The notes under the pieces are model-generated. The model was not told the origin of the DNA and did no database searches. It was given only the letters and a program-made list of their open reading frames with translations. DNA of 64,000 bases from Dama dama. Lineage: Eukaryota > Chordata > Mammalia > Artiodactyla > Cervidae. The position numbers were made by a program, and so were the translations under genes. The number at the start of each line of letters is the position of its first letter. Positions within the stretch are counted from its first letter, which is position 1. This document shows, piece by piece, positions 45,003 to 57,362 of the stretch. The DNA is taken from the NCBI RefSeq assembly GCF_033118175.1, contig NC_083685.1:128336501-128400500 (forward strand), in the 5' to 3' direction.

Positions 45003-45826
45003 AAATATTCTAAGGATCCCAGAGGTGCCGCCCCTGCTCCCAGGAGGCACTGATCACAAGAAAGCAAAGCAATGCTCACCAACGGGTGTCTCTGCAGGGA
45101 AGCCTGAGGACTGCAAAATAAGTGATCTTCCACTGCTACTTCAGCCGAGTCAGAAAACCCAGGCTGTGGGAGGGTGACTTAGCATATATACTTGTTCTGT
45201 GAACACACGGAAACCTGAGTTTCCAAGGAGGTGCGTTTGGCACCTTACGTGAAAGCGCAATTAACTCAGGGAGTAGCTGATAGTGACTAACAATTCCTAC
45301 AAAAGTCTATTTTTAGAAGCAAATCTGGTGAAATCATAATGGTCAGGCAAGAGGAGGACTGGCCCAATGACCTAACGACCACTCAGTGGGGAAGCTGAAA
45401 CCAGCCCTGGAAAATTGCGTCAATCTTATGGCCTTTTAAATGGGCACCATTTTTAAAAATACCCATGGCTATCCTAAAAAGTTTCCCTTTCTTTATGAGT
45501 AAACCACATACTGAGAGCCACTTTCATTTTGGAAAAGAAAAAAAATGAACTTCTTCAAATTTCATGACAGCCCCACCAAAAGCTCTGGCCTTAAAATATT
45601 AATTAGGTCATTAATTGAATGAGCAATCATGCTCTTCCTTCTGATACATCACTTGGACCCAGATACCTATGAACTTCTCACTCTTTCATTTAATGCCAAG
45701 TGAGTCCCTCCATATTTTAAGGTCAGAGCTTTCTGAGAACTACATTTTTGTATACCGCTACATCTAAATGCTCTAGAAATTGTCTCTGCTCTTGATAGAT
45801 GCTGCTGAATTTCTTTTGTTAACTGC
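45003..45826. other. Unique, conserved-looking sequence
   Basis: 45420-45720 is repeat-free with AT-rich words (TTAAAATATTAATTAGGTCA, CATTAATTGAATG) of the kind common in conserved enhancers. No open frame. Confidence 0.35.
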
Positions 45827-45858
45827 AAAAAAAAAAAAAAAAAAAAAAATTTTTTTTT
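45827..45858. repeat. A23 followed by T9 tract
   Basis: Pure A run of about 23 then about 9 T. It is not at the end of any element that I recognise. Confidence 0.93.
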
Positions 45859-46018
45859 GGCTTAGATAGAGCGAGAAGTTACCACTCACTCTATTGGACT
45901 TGCCTCAATCTTAGTGCGCATCTGAGGTTCCAGAACCTCAAGGGGAAGTTCACCTAATTAAAGGAGATGTAAATCTGGAAAACACATGGACTGGCAATGA
46001 AAACTAATTAACCCAATT

Positions 46019-46140
46019 ATTCATTCAATCAACGGTTCTATACCAAGCATGTACTACATTGTCCATACTGAGAGGGTACACCGTGAACAAAACCAGAGTT
46101 GACCTCAGCTCTTGAAGAGTTTAGGGTCTAGAGTCATTCC
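46019..46140 (-). mobile_element. L2 tail fragment
   Basis: TCATTCAATCAACGGTTC, CCAAGCATGTACTACATTG, ACACCGTGAACAAAACCAG, CTCTTGAAGAGTTTAGGGTCTAG: reversed L2 3' end, diverged but ordered. Confidence 0.6.
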
Positions 46141-46231
46141 ATAAATGCTTGCTAATTTGATTTGACTAATTCAGCATATTCCAGGCATGAATTATTTGGT
46201 TGAAAAATAAGGATAACAGGGCAAACGCTTC

Positions 46232-46358
46232 TGTTGTTGTTGTTCAGTTGCTAAGTTGTGTCCGACTCTTTGCAATCCCGTGGCCTGCAGCACGCCAGTC
46301 TCCTCTGTCTTCCACTATCTCCTGGAAGTTTCTTCAGATTCATGTCCATTGAGTCGGT
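46232..46358 (-). mobile_element. BovB 3' end fragment
   Basis: TTGTTGTTGTTCAGTTGCTAAG, GCAGCACGCCAGTCTCC, ATTCATGTCCATTGAGTCGG. Only the terminal 130 bases. Confidence 0.88.
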
Positions 46359-48914
46359 TGTTTAAAATGCAAGAATGATGTCTAAAGTCAATCATTTAGT
46401 CAAAGCCAAAGTCACTGGATATGAAACGTTGGTGGGAAGTAAATTATTCAACTGACATTTCAACTTGGATTCCTCAGACAGTTTACTCAGCTTCTCTTCA
46501 TCTTCTGCCCAAAGCCCCTCCCCGAGGCACAGCTCTCCTCAGGACCCGAGCTTTTGTTCCCACTGAGAAAGCGCTGAGTTCCTGCCCCCTCTCTCTCAGG
46601 GCCGATTAGGACAATGGGACCGTCCCAGACACCCTGCACTCCCCCCAGCTGCCTGTGTTCACGAGGCCCCCACAGCTGTTCACGGGCTTCCCCTCTCCTG
46701 TGCCGCCTTCTGATACGTGTCTTTCTCACCGACCATCTGGCCCTCCCACGAGCCCCAGCATCCCGCCTGCTGGAAGATACCTCTGTCTGGGCGTGAAGGC
46801 AATGTGCGTGATTGCAGAGCCTGTAGTCTGAAGTATAAAGATTCTTTCAGAGTCTTTATCAGAGTCTGTATTGTTGTGGTCTGTTCACAACCAACCTGGC
46901 CTTCTAATTCCTCAGCTATCTGCCTGCAGTTGCAACAAACTTATGCTATTGGCTTTTTTGAATCGCGGAGGCCCAGTGACAGATTCTGCTCACAGTCTTA
47001 TCTCTTAACTAGTGGGCGCTTGAGAAGAGTTAGCAGTAAAACAGATCATTTCTATGAAATTAAGAGCCTTAGATCCAGCTTGTTTACATTTAATGCCTAC
47101 ATTTCAAAAGTGTTTTCATTTTACCACTGCTGTTTTATGCCCTTTCATCTCAGAAACGAGTCAAACTCGCCAGATTTTGCCTAGCTGGCCTTTGTGATCA
47201 AAATAGAGAAGTTACTCATTAAATCATATTTTTCAGGGACTCAGGCAGAAAGGGCCAACCTCTTGATGAGAGTTCCCCAGAAGCTCAGGATGGTGAGCCC
47301 GAGTTTACTGGAGCCTGGACCCTACTGCCCCCTTCCTTTGTATAAAATTGAAATCTATTCCTATGGTGCATCAACGCCCTGAGTAACGTCCGTGTTGCCT
47401 CTGGGCAAGGCTCTCAGGGGACCATCCTCAAGCAACTCTGTGTTATTCAAGCCTAGTACTGCTTGACCTGGGACATTTTCCTCTCTATGTACTATTTGTT
47501 CCATGTTACTTCAGATAGGAGTTTCATGTAACAATAAAAAGAAGAGCTCTGTATCCTCTCTATACTGGGTATCACTAGGTTTCAGCTCTACTTTCTGAAA
47601 GATTTAGCTTTTAGTTCCTTTCAGGGTTGAGAACATGTGCACAACTGTCCTGAATGGTCAGTGATTAGGTTCCAGCAGAGGCCAGCAAGAAACGTGTAAT
47701 CAAATGTATATCAAGGTAATTTCAGAATGTGATAACTTTTAGGAGAAAGATAAAGCCAGATAATGAGGCTGAGGGTGAGCCATAGAGAATGTGGGTGGCG
47801 GGGGGGTGGTGGTGGAAATTAGCCAGGAGGACAAGATGAAAAAGTTTCTCTGAGGGGGGACATTCGAGTTAAAAGCATATCCAATGATTGGTGGGCACCA
47901 GATGTGGAAAATTTTGGCGGAGGGCATCTGAAAAGATGGCAAATGCAAAATCTTGAAGCTTAAAGAGAAGTGATTAAAAAAAAAAAAAACAACCCACCAA
48001 GTGGCTGAATAGTATTGAATGTTTTGGGGAAAGAGGCAGGAGCCAGAAACATTTTCTAGACCCTACTAAGGTTTAGGGATATTTTGGCAACTGCAGTGGG
48101 AAACCATTGATCCTTGAAGCAAGCGCGAAGTTCCGTGAACTTTCTCCGTATGAAATCCTTGATGTTTTGCTTATAAATTTTCTTCTCTGGTCACCTGGAT
48201 ATCAGCAGTAACACCAGCTTTATAATTTATCTGCTCATTAGGGGTCCTGCTGTTCCTCCTTAAATCTCAGTATCTTGCTTGGGTCTTTGGTAGCAGTTGG
48301 GCAAGTCACGTGACGCCAGCCTGCCACCCGCATGCTCCATTGTTCATTTTCCGTAAACTGACATTGAATACGTAGGCCTTTCAGCAAGCTTATAAACTAG
48401 CCAATAACACAACTGGTCTTAGAAACTTGCCTTTTGTTTCCTGTGTTCAATGGCACACACGCACACACACACAAGTTTAGTGATGATCTCCCATTTAAGC
48501 AATTTGAGGATGGACTCTTGTGATACCGAGTTGTGGCAAAGCCAGGTCCTCCCTGAGGAAAATTATAAGAAGGACAGTCCCAGACAGTCCCTTGTATCTT
48601 TTGATAGTAAAAGAATTACATCCAGTCTGCCAGTATCAGCAGCACATGGCTTGGGTGAAAGGCTGCTTTCTTGACAATAACAGATCTTATACCTCCTGCC
48701 TAGGACTCTTCAAGTGGGAAAAACCATGGGGTTCCTAGGGAGGTTCTTCTGTTACCAAAATCAGCAAATGTGACTGAACACTGGGTTTTGTGTGCAACAC
48801 TGCTGGGCATTGGTCAGAGAAGAGACGGCTTTCACCTGCAACAGCGCTGCGCTCCTGAAATGTAGCTGAGATGTTCAGGGCAAGGAAAGCATGAGCTCCC
48901 TTCCCTACCCTCTG
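46359..48914. other. Unique sequence, 2.5 kb without young repeats
   Basis: No SINE, LINE or gene recognised. Frames 46717-47184 and neighbours are GC-rich chance frames open on both strands. G-rich run near 47790-47813. A14 run near 47977. Confidence 0.5.
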
Positions 48915-48935
48915 AAAACAAACAAACAAACAAAA
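48915..48935. repeat. (AAAC)n simple repeat at SINE tail
   Basis: AAACAAACAAACAAACAAAAC, immediately before the tail side of a - strand CHR SINE. Confidence 0.92.
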
Positions 48936-48937
48936 CT

Positions 48938-49190
48938 ATTAATTTTGCTGTGCTGGGCCTCGGTCGCTGTGCACGGGCTTTTCTCTAGTTGCGGCGAGTG
49001 GGGACTTCTCTGCAGCTCAGGTCTCTGGCCCCTCTTTGCCGAGCACGGGCCCTAGAGTGCCCAGGCTTCAGGAGCTGTGACTCACGGGCTCAGCCGCCCC
49101 CTGGCAGGTGGAATCTTTGAGACTAGATACCAAATCCAGGTTCCCGGAATTGGCAAGTGGATTCGTAACCACTGGACCAGCAGGGAGGTC
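48938..49190 (-). mobile_element. CHR-type SINE
   Basis: GCTGTGCTGGGCCTCGGTCG, TTTTCTCTAGTTGCGGCGAG, GAGCACGGGCCCTAGAGTGC, head complement TAACCACTGGACCAGCAGGG. The middle differs from the other CHR copies by deletions. Confidence 0.8.
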
Positions 49191-51802
49191 TTCACTCTTA
49201 ATGAGCACCTTCTCAGCTTTCTTCTGCAATCCTCTGCTAAGCTCTATATCCCTGCAGGTCATCTCTAAAAATCTGCGACTAACCAAGGCAGTTATTTTTG
49301 TTTGTCTGGTTGGTTCTGTTTTAATCTCACCTGGGTTCTGCCTCTTCACTCTTAGAACTTGTCTGGATAAGAAGGCAGCCACGGATCCCTGAACACCAGG
49401 AGGTCTGCTGTTAATCACAGCACTTAGAATTTGCAGTTCATCTTTCCTGTGCAATGTGAAGAGACCTTTATTTAACTCAAGTCTTTTTAAAATGTGTTGA
49501 GCCTCCTTTAAGGAGGTTGTCTAACTGTGTCTCTGCCCTCATCCGGTACTTTCTCGACTTAATCTAACATCTCATGTTGGAAAAAAAAAAATCCAATGCC
49601 ATGTATGCTTACCTCTGTACTTTTGGGAAGACGGTGCCCATAAACTTTTCTTAGATGCAACAAAAAACTCCGTCTGTAAAGACTTTGAGAAAAAGCAGAC
49701 AAAAACCACTTCTGTGTTGTATTGCTTTCAGCTCATGGTCTTCAGCTCTTAGGGACTTTGCTCACCAGGGGGTATTTTGCGACTGGAGACACTTCTGTTG
49801 GCCCAGCTCGGGGTGGAGCTGGGAGAGCAGCTGGCCCCCAGTGGGCAGAGCCTGGGCGGCTGCCTCAGTTTCCAGGGCACGGAGCGGCCTCCACGACAGA
49901 GAGCGTCTCTGGTGTCCACAGTGAGAAACCTCGAACCAGGCTCATCCTCGGGAATCTCCCAACTCGTGTGTCTTTTACTGGTCAGTAGTCATAAGGCTTT
50001 CGCATGGTAGTATTAATATACGTGTCATGATGCTGAAACACTAAAATATTGTTAAATAGCTTGTTAACAATCTGTTAAAGATTTTAAATATAATACTCTC
50101 TACTACTGAAATCACTCGACAGTATTGCTGGTTGCATTTCCAGTGATATAATTTTGCTACGTAATAAAAATTATGATGTTTGCTCCAAGCCTGCTAAAAA
50201 TCCTTTGCCAAGTTAATAAAGGAGGCTAGCCTGAATATGTTTGAAAGATTTAAAGGGGCCGCTGGTGTTCTAATTAGACTGAGGCTGTGTGTAAACACAC
50301 GCTCATATTCAGACAAATACACACGAGTGCCATGTTTCCGTTGATAATCTTGCGCTAACAGGTATTTACAACCTTTATGGCTGATGGCAGGGAAACCAGA
50401 TCAATTGTTGGGATCCACAGGGTGAGTCGCAAATGGGATCACAGGTGAGTCTCTGTTACTTACATTCAAATGTTTCCTTAGTTTTATTTGTCACTTGAAA
50501 GCAAATGAAACGAAGAGCTAGACAAACAAAAAGTTCTTATCACTTTGGTTTATCCCAAGCTCGGATGTAACTTTCATCATCAGAGAAAGAGGGAGTGGAG
50601 AGAAGAGTCATCCGTCTGACACGTATTGTCCCAGGTCTTGTTCATCGGTTTCTTTTCTGTCACTCATTTTCAGTAAATAAATCAACTTTGAACATAAAAT
50701 GTCAAGGAGAGCAAAGTGTTTATTATATGAATGTGCTTGGGGGTTGGTTTTTCAGAAGGGTGGGCTTACTCTAAGTGGGGTTTACTCTTCCTGGGGTGCC
50801 TTGATGGGCTGTTTGGCAGCTTGGCACCACTGCGTTGGTGGATACTCTTAGAGTTTCAGAGCAGTGGGGCTTGGTGGAGGCCTGGCTCAGCGGGGTGAGT
50901 GGGCTTCTGCCTTCAGTGGCTACACGTACACACCTGAACTCCCTCAAGAAGGACCAGCATCCTGGTTGCCAAGTGGAAAAAAAAAAAAATCACTTTCTAG
51001 TTGGCCTACAATAACGGAAGAGACCAAAAGATTTCTGACCAGGGTGTGACTTCTTGAGAAATCCCCAGAATAGCACGAATGGTATCACTGATCATTTCTA
51101 CCTCTTAGCACCGTGTTTCTTGCACGCTATTAACGACCGCTGTGGCCAGTATCGTTTCAGAACCATGGCTGAGCCCCCAGTGGCCGAGCGCGCTGGTGTG
51201 GACACGGTGGCCTCCAGGACCCTGCGTTTACAGTAAGCCGTTTCCCCGGAGGCAGACGGCAGCCTCCCGCGTGGATCCGCTGTCCCAGTGATCGTCTCTT
51301 CTTCCTTCAATGTGCTCTTTGTGCTCTCTGGACCGGCTTGAAGTGTGAAGGTTAATGCCCTGGGTGTGTACGTGGGACGTACACACCGGTACCTAGAGGC
51401 TGTTAATCATCCCGGCTGTCATTTTAACAAGGAGGATCTACTCAGCTCAGAGACGGGGACCTGCGCACAGCAAGCAGGCCAGCACTCTCTCAGGACGGGA
51501 CCACAGAGCACTGTATTTCACGGGCCAGTCAGCCGTTTTCTTATCTTATGATGAACCTACAAGATCAGCTCCGTGAACTTTACTGTGCATCGATTTTGAT
51601 AATGACACAGATTTGCATAGCAAATTGGCTACCTGAATTTGTTAAATTTAAATTTATATGATGAATATATATTCCCAGCAGAATTAGTTGTTTGATTGTT
51701 TGGCTTCAGTAATGCTAAAGAGGATAGAAAATAATCAGGGTGTTAACGGTGTTAGGTTTTTCTCTTTTTCAGTATCTTTCATCCAAAGAGGTGTGGATGA
51801 AA
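49191..51802. other. Unique sequence, 2.6 kb without young repeats
   Basis: 50090-50480 has AT-rich, conserved-looking sequence (TAATAAAAATTATGATG, GTTAATAAAGGAGGC, TCTAATTAGACTGAGG) and no repeats. Frames near 49655-50010 are overlapping and not credible as genes. GC/CpG patch at 51160-51300. Confidence 0.45.
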
Positions 51803-52002
51803 GGGCTTCCCAGGTGGCACTAGTAGTAAAGAAGCTGCCTGCCAATGCAGGAGATAAAAGAGATGCGGGTTCCATCCCTGCTTTGGGAAGATCCCCTGCA
51901 GGAGGGCTTGGCGACCCATTCTAGTATTCTTGCCTGGAAAATCCCACAGAGGAGCCTGGTGGGCTACAGTCCATGGGGTTGCAAAGAGTCAGACAAGACT
52001 GA
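51803..52002 (+). mobile_element. Bov-tA SINE
   Basis: GGGCTTCCCAGGTGGCACTA head (CTCAG altered), B box GTTCCATCCC, GGCGACCCATTCTAGTATTC, ending AAGACTGAGGTGAATTAGC. A short CATATACACATACACAC tract follows at the tail. Confidence 0.94.
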
Positions 52003-53461
52003 GGTGAATTAGCACGCAGCATTCATATACACATACACACACTTTTGGTAACATGTCTGAAATCAAAGTCCAGCTCTTTTGATACCAAAAGTTATTTCAG
52101 TGTTAGTTATATCACTAAGTTTTATCAACTGCTCATGAGGTGCAAAATCAGCTCATGAGCTGATTATCAGCTCTTAGGGTGTGCTTAAATATGCTGTGTA
52201 CGTATGATATGTGTATGTTCTTTTCAGAATGAATTTACTTTGATGTCCGATTTGTTTTTGGGAGAAGAGGTAGCTACTTGCCCCTTTGGTCCAAATACCT
52301 TAACTCTAGTTTTGTTTGACCCCCTTCAATATTGACTGCACCCTTGACTTCATATACTTCTAAAGACCCAGTAGGAAATGATCAATTTCCATATTTATAT
52401 CATATTCCAAGGGGATGTCAGGGGACAATCAAATGAATAGGTGAATGAGAAAGATAAATGGGTGACTTCTTGCCTAAATTATTTTTACTAGAATTACTAA
52501 GTAGTAAAATAGAATTTTGTCACTAAAGAGGCAATTGAAAGTGTACATATATGGATAAAATCTGGGTGAATTATGATCTACCTTGTACCATATAAAATAT
52601 AAACAGAAAATACCTGATATGATACCATGAACCCAGAAAACAGGCCTTCATCCCACCTCTCAGTGCTATTGGCTAGATTCTTTCAGGGACTAGATGGTTA
52701 CTCTGAGATCCCAGCCTTCTGACACACATCTGCAGACCACACATTAGAAATGGACGAAGTTAAAATATTTGCAAGCAAAAAATTGAGTTCATAGTGGAGT
52801 GCTACAATAGCGTTTCTGGTTTTTCCCAAAAGTGTACCACTTCTGATAAGAAAAACTTGATATGTGTGACAAAAATGGAAATTCTGGAGAAAATTCACTC
52901 TGAATCACTATATATGTATATAGGCATGCATAAGTGTGTGTGAGTGTATGAATCAAGGGCTGCTTTTAACACCTCCTTCTAAGACACACACATCTTGGAT
53001 TTAACCACTGTGGGACTGGTTGACAAAATAACTTCATGGGGCCCTTAACATTTTTCTTTCTTCTTGCTATTGTTCCTAAAAAGACATTCGCCTACGTATG
53101 AAGGTAAGGGGTGTTTGATGACAGGTACCAGATGTTACGGAGTCTGACTGCGGATTCGGAGCCTGTCAGTAGCGCTCGAGTTGGTGGAGAGGTCACGGTC
53201 ACCGAGGGCGGGGCCGTGAAGGATGCATGCTGTCGTCCATGGACAGAGGGACTGACGGGCCGTCGAGGGTGGCTGGGGTCTTCTCTGTCAAGGGTAGCAT
53301 GGCGTTCTAACATGGTCGCTGAGGAGAGGCAGAGAAGGGTCAGCTGCTCTCAGCGGCACGCGGTGTCTGGGCCTTTCAGGAGAGTGATCAGACCGCGTGA
53401 CAACCTCCTGCTCCCAGCAGGCTCTGCTTATGGTCTGAAAGCTTGACCTCCGTGATGTCCA
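52003..53461. other. Unique sequence
   Basis: Contains an 18-bp perfect palindrome at 52147-52164. 53130-53420 is GC-rich with about a dozen CpG and open frames on both strands, none protein-like. Confidence 0.45.
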
Positions 53462-53740
53462 GTCCCTGAGTCACGCGTGTGACTCTGCGGCCCCGCGGAC
53501 TGCAGCATGCCGGCCTCCTCCGTCCTCCACCATCTCCTGCAGTTTGCGCAAACTCATGTCCACTGAGTTGGTAATACCATCTAGCGGTCTCATCCTCTGC
53601 CGCTCTCTTCTCCTCTTGCCTTCAGTCTCTCCCAGCATCAGGGTTTTTTCCATCAAGACAGCTCTTCCCATCGGTGGCCAAAGCACTGGAGTTTCGGTTT
53701 CAGCCATCAGTCCTTCCAGGGAGTGTTCAGGGTTGACCTT
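53462..53740 (-). mobile_element. BovB 3' fragment
   Basis: GACTGCAGCATGCCGGCCTC, CAAACTCATGTCCACTGAG, CTCTCCCAGCATCAGGGTTT, GGAGTTTCGGTTTCAGCC. Diverged, with unusually many retained CpG. Confidence 0.9.
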
Positions 53741-54971
53741 TATACGGCTCTTCCAAATGCCAGCTATTAAAGTGCAACAGCTGGTTTATTACCTACCTTG
53801 GGATGTACATCATAAAACCTGTCTCAGGAAGAGAATTTTGAGAAGGGATGGACAGATGGAAAGATTGGAAGATGGGCTCACATGTGAAAGAAATAGCCAG
53901 TTTATTCTGTAGCTTAAAAACATACACAAGCACAGACATGAGCTCTAGCCTCGTATTAGCTGTAAACCCCACGCCCTTTATAGCAAAGAGGCCTCAAGAG
54001 CACATTTACCATCTACTTAATAACAATATTAGCATCAGTTTGGCAAAGCTACCTCAGACATAACATTTAAGAATGAGAGTTTCTGGAGCATAAAATTACA
54101 ATTGCTTTGCTAGTAAAAGGATAAAACAAATGTCTATTCAAGCTAATTGCTGTCCAACTTGTGATTTTTTTTTTGTTGTTGTTGTTGTTAGCATGTAATA
54201 AACCCAACTCATTTTATTATAATGGGATATAGTCCCTATATAATATAATAAAACCTGCAAAGAATTAGACAGCTGCAATTTTTTTTTTCTGGCCATGTTC
54301 ACGTTAACTCAAAACGTCTGTAGTCAGTGACCAAGAAGTAAATACACTGGGAGAATGAGAGCCGTCTGGTTCAATACTATTTTTACTTGGGGATTTAAGC
54401 ACTTTTCAGAGTGTGGATTTCCAGGTGACAGTGAAACATATGAAGACCCTGAGAAAGCGAATAACAGATTTCTTGGGATAGAAAATCATGATTGAAAGGC
54501 CAGGGGCCATGGAGTTAATTGCTAAGAGGTGATAGGATTGTGGCAACGGATAGTTAGAAGGACTTTTCGGCAGCGTTTCTAGAGTTTGGCCTGATCTGAG
54601 CAAACTCTCAGGTCCTCATTATAGTTGCCCAGGAATTTCCTAGTTTTTAGACTGAAAGTCCTGTGAGTCACAAACCCCACACTTTTGGACAAACCAGGCT
54701 TTTCCTCCACTCGAACCCTAGGGAGAACACTTAGCTTCCTTGGAAGCAAAATGCCTTAGAACACATGCCTTTCTGCACAAGACTCTCTCTAAAGCTGAGA
54801 TATGCAAAATGCGCTTCTCAGGATCCCAGAATTCCTCTGGTCTCTGAAATCAGTTATTTTGATTAGCAGGCTCCAGAAAGAGCTTCCTTGCCACTCAAAT
54901 ATCCTTTCCTTGGTTCTAAAGACTATCTTCTCAAGTTAAGGTTTTGAACTGGACATTTGAAGTATCCTCCA
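53741..54971. other. Unique sequence with TTG repeat
   Basis: (TTG)n near 54172-54190 after a T tract. No gene. Confidence 0.45.
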
Positions 54972-55303
54972 TAGGAAGACTGTTTAGAGTCCCTTGGATT
55001 GCAAGATCAGACCAGTCTATCCTAAAGGAAATCAATCCTGAATATTCATTGGAAGGACTGATGCTGAAGCTCCAATACTTTGACCAACTTACGTGAAGAG
55101 CCAGCTCATTAGAAAAGTCCCTGATGGTGGAGAAGATTGAGGGCAAGAGAAGAAGGGGGCGGCAGAGGATGAGATGGTTGGGTGGCATCACTGACTCAAT
55201 GGACATGAGTTTGAGCAAACTGGGAGATCGTGAAGGACAGGGGAGCCTGGTGTGCTGCAGTCCATGGGGTCACAGAATCGGACATGACTGAGCAACTGAA
55301 CAA
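54972..55303 (+). mobile_element. BovB 3' fragment
   Basis: AGGAAGACTGTTTAGAGTCC, CCTGAATATTCATTGGAAGG, GGCGGCAGAGGATGAGATGG, CTGAGCAACTGAACAAC. Several frame-breaking indels. Confidence 0.93.
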
Positions 55304-56787
55304 CCATAAGTCATCCTCTTGGTTAAGCTTAAGTAGGTAGGGCAATCGTGTATGTGATCCACCCTCCTAGCTGACAAAGGGCACTTTTGTATTCCGCTGA
55401 ATGAAATGGATATTCTCACACCTCCCAGAGCCTCTCTCTGCTTTGAAGCAGTGGTCCCCCCAGGAGAGGGAGGAGCCTGGCAAAGCTCATCTCCAGGATG
55501 ATAATTTTCACTTCAGGTGTAGCCCACAGTTTCTATTATGTAAGCATATTACGTTTGCTTGGAGCAGACGCTACCATCAAGAGCCCGGACAACCTCAACC
55601 CCGCACCTCTCGCCCGGGAGGGGAGGCTCAGTGTGGGGGGGAGGGGTCACCAGAGGCGAAGTACAACGTGCCGTTTCTAAGTCATCTCAGTGTTGAGGTG
55701 TCTGTGCAATCTGGGGTTACAGCATGATCCACTGTGTACCAATTATGCCATTAACATGCTTCATTTACTAGATACACACGTCAGAACCAAAGTTTTTCTC
55801 AAGGGCAAAACCCAAGTCAGGCCGCCAAAGCCACAAATCACGTAAGCCTGCCCCGAACACCCATAGAGATCAGTGCAGTGGGCGTGTGTGCCTGTGGGGG
55901 TACACCTGCACATCAAAGGCTGGAAGAGTGGCCTGGACTGAAGTATCCAGAGGGTATCAAGACAGATAGGAGGTGAAATTGGACAGACATGGTCAGCAAC
56001 CAGAAATGCAGTCTTGAAAGATATGGGTGTTGTCCTCACACCATCAGCTCTGAGCTGTGTGTCTTCTTAAATAGCTCTCACTCTTGTCCTTTTATCAGAA
56101 AGCCAGTGCCTTCTGTTGCCCTGACTCTTTTACTGATAAGCCATCAAGCTCCTCATTTGTGTCAAGTTTCCAGCGGCTAAAGACAGTATAAGTTTACATT
56201 CATCGTATATGTCAAAACCTGTGAGCAAAGGAAAGCGTTTTAGGAAAGTGGAGTTTCACACGTTAATTAGATGAGACCAGAGGTCCTGGCATTAAAAATC
56301 AGCTCCCTATGTACCCGTCCATCCACTGTCGGCTCCGGGCGTGAAGGGGCCACGCCTGAGGAAGCCCTGGGGGAGGGCTGCAGAAAGCCCCTCTTAACTT
56401 GAGTTAAGATGCTCTTTATCTTTTAGGTGATGGAGATGAGGGTAAGGTGATGACTGCACTTCTTATGTATCAACAGCATCTCAAGGACGAATCTGATTTC
56501 GTGAACGGCAGGTGGGACTGAGAGAAAAACATGTAGAAGATATCCATCTCCTTTATCCTTCAAATCTTTAGTTTCAAAGATTCCTTCATGAACAATATTC
56601 TGAATTTGATAAAATTGCCCAGATAGAAATATATATTCTGTTCAAAACTTTAAAAGGTCTTATATCAATATATTGGCACTGGTATTACTGAAATGTAGTT
56701 AAAAAAAAAAAAAAATCTATACAGTTTCCCATCTCCAAGTCACTGACACAATGCAGGTTGGTCCAGTAAAATTTTTGCACTTTGGGA

Positions 56788-56789
<2 letters not shown>
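55304..56789. other. Unique sequence
   Basis: No repeat recognised; a short hairpin CTTAACT-TG-AGTTAAG near 56394. Frames are not protein-like. A13-14 run near 56700. Confidence 0.45.

Positions 56790-56825
<36 letters not shown>
56790..56825. repeat. Perfect (GT)18 microsatellite
   Basis: Uninterrupted 36-bp GT run, the longest pure dinucleotide tract in the window and so probably the most polymorphic. Confidence 0.97.
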
Positions 56826-56826
<1 letters not shown>

Positions 56827-56896
56827 CTAATTGGAGCCACTCTTACCTATTTTGCAAACCATTCCTTATGAGTCCTATAACCTGTATGTGTCCGAG

Positions 56897-57110
56897 GGGC
56901 TTCCATGGTGGCTCAGACAGTAAGGAATCCGCCTGCAATGCAGGAGACCCGGGTTTGATCCCTGGGTTGGGAAGATCCTCTGGAGAAGGGAATGACAACC
57001 CACTGCAGTATTCTGGCCTGAAGAATCCCCATGGACAGAGGAGCTTGGTGGGCTATAGTTCGTGGAGTTGCAAAGAGTCTGACATGACTGAGCGACTAAA
57101 AAAAAAAAAA
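56897..57110 (+). mobile_element. Bov-tA SINE with A-run end
   Basis: GGGGCTTCCATGGTGGCTCA head, B box GTTTGATCCC, GACATGACTGAGCGACTAA followed by about 12 A. Few changes; relatively young. Confidence 0.95.
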
Positions 57111-57227
57111 TCAGTAAATGACACCCAAAATATTAGGATAATGAGAATCAGATGCCTCTTTGTAATAAAGAAATGCCTTGTTAAAAGGATTAAGAGTATT
57201 GTGCCACAAAATTTGGTCTTTTTTAAT

Positions 57228-57362
57228 AGTAACTGATACTTATTTGGTGCTTGCACTGTGCAAAGTGCTTCACATAGATTGTCTTATTTTATTCCTAAAG
57301 CAACCATATGAGAAATGCACCAATATTATTTATTTATAAATGATAAAATGGGCTTAGAGCAG
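57228..57362 (-). mobile_element. MIR fragment
   Basis: GTGCTTGCACTGTGCAAAGTGC, AGATTGTCTTATTTTATTCC, AAGCAACCATATGAGAAATG. Central MIR region in reverse. Confidence 0.65.

Noticed and set aside
46717..47184. 155-codon + open frame
   Set aside because: Chance frame in GC-rich then AT-rich DNA; composition changes abruptly within it.
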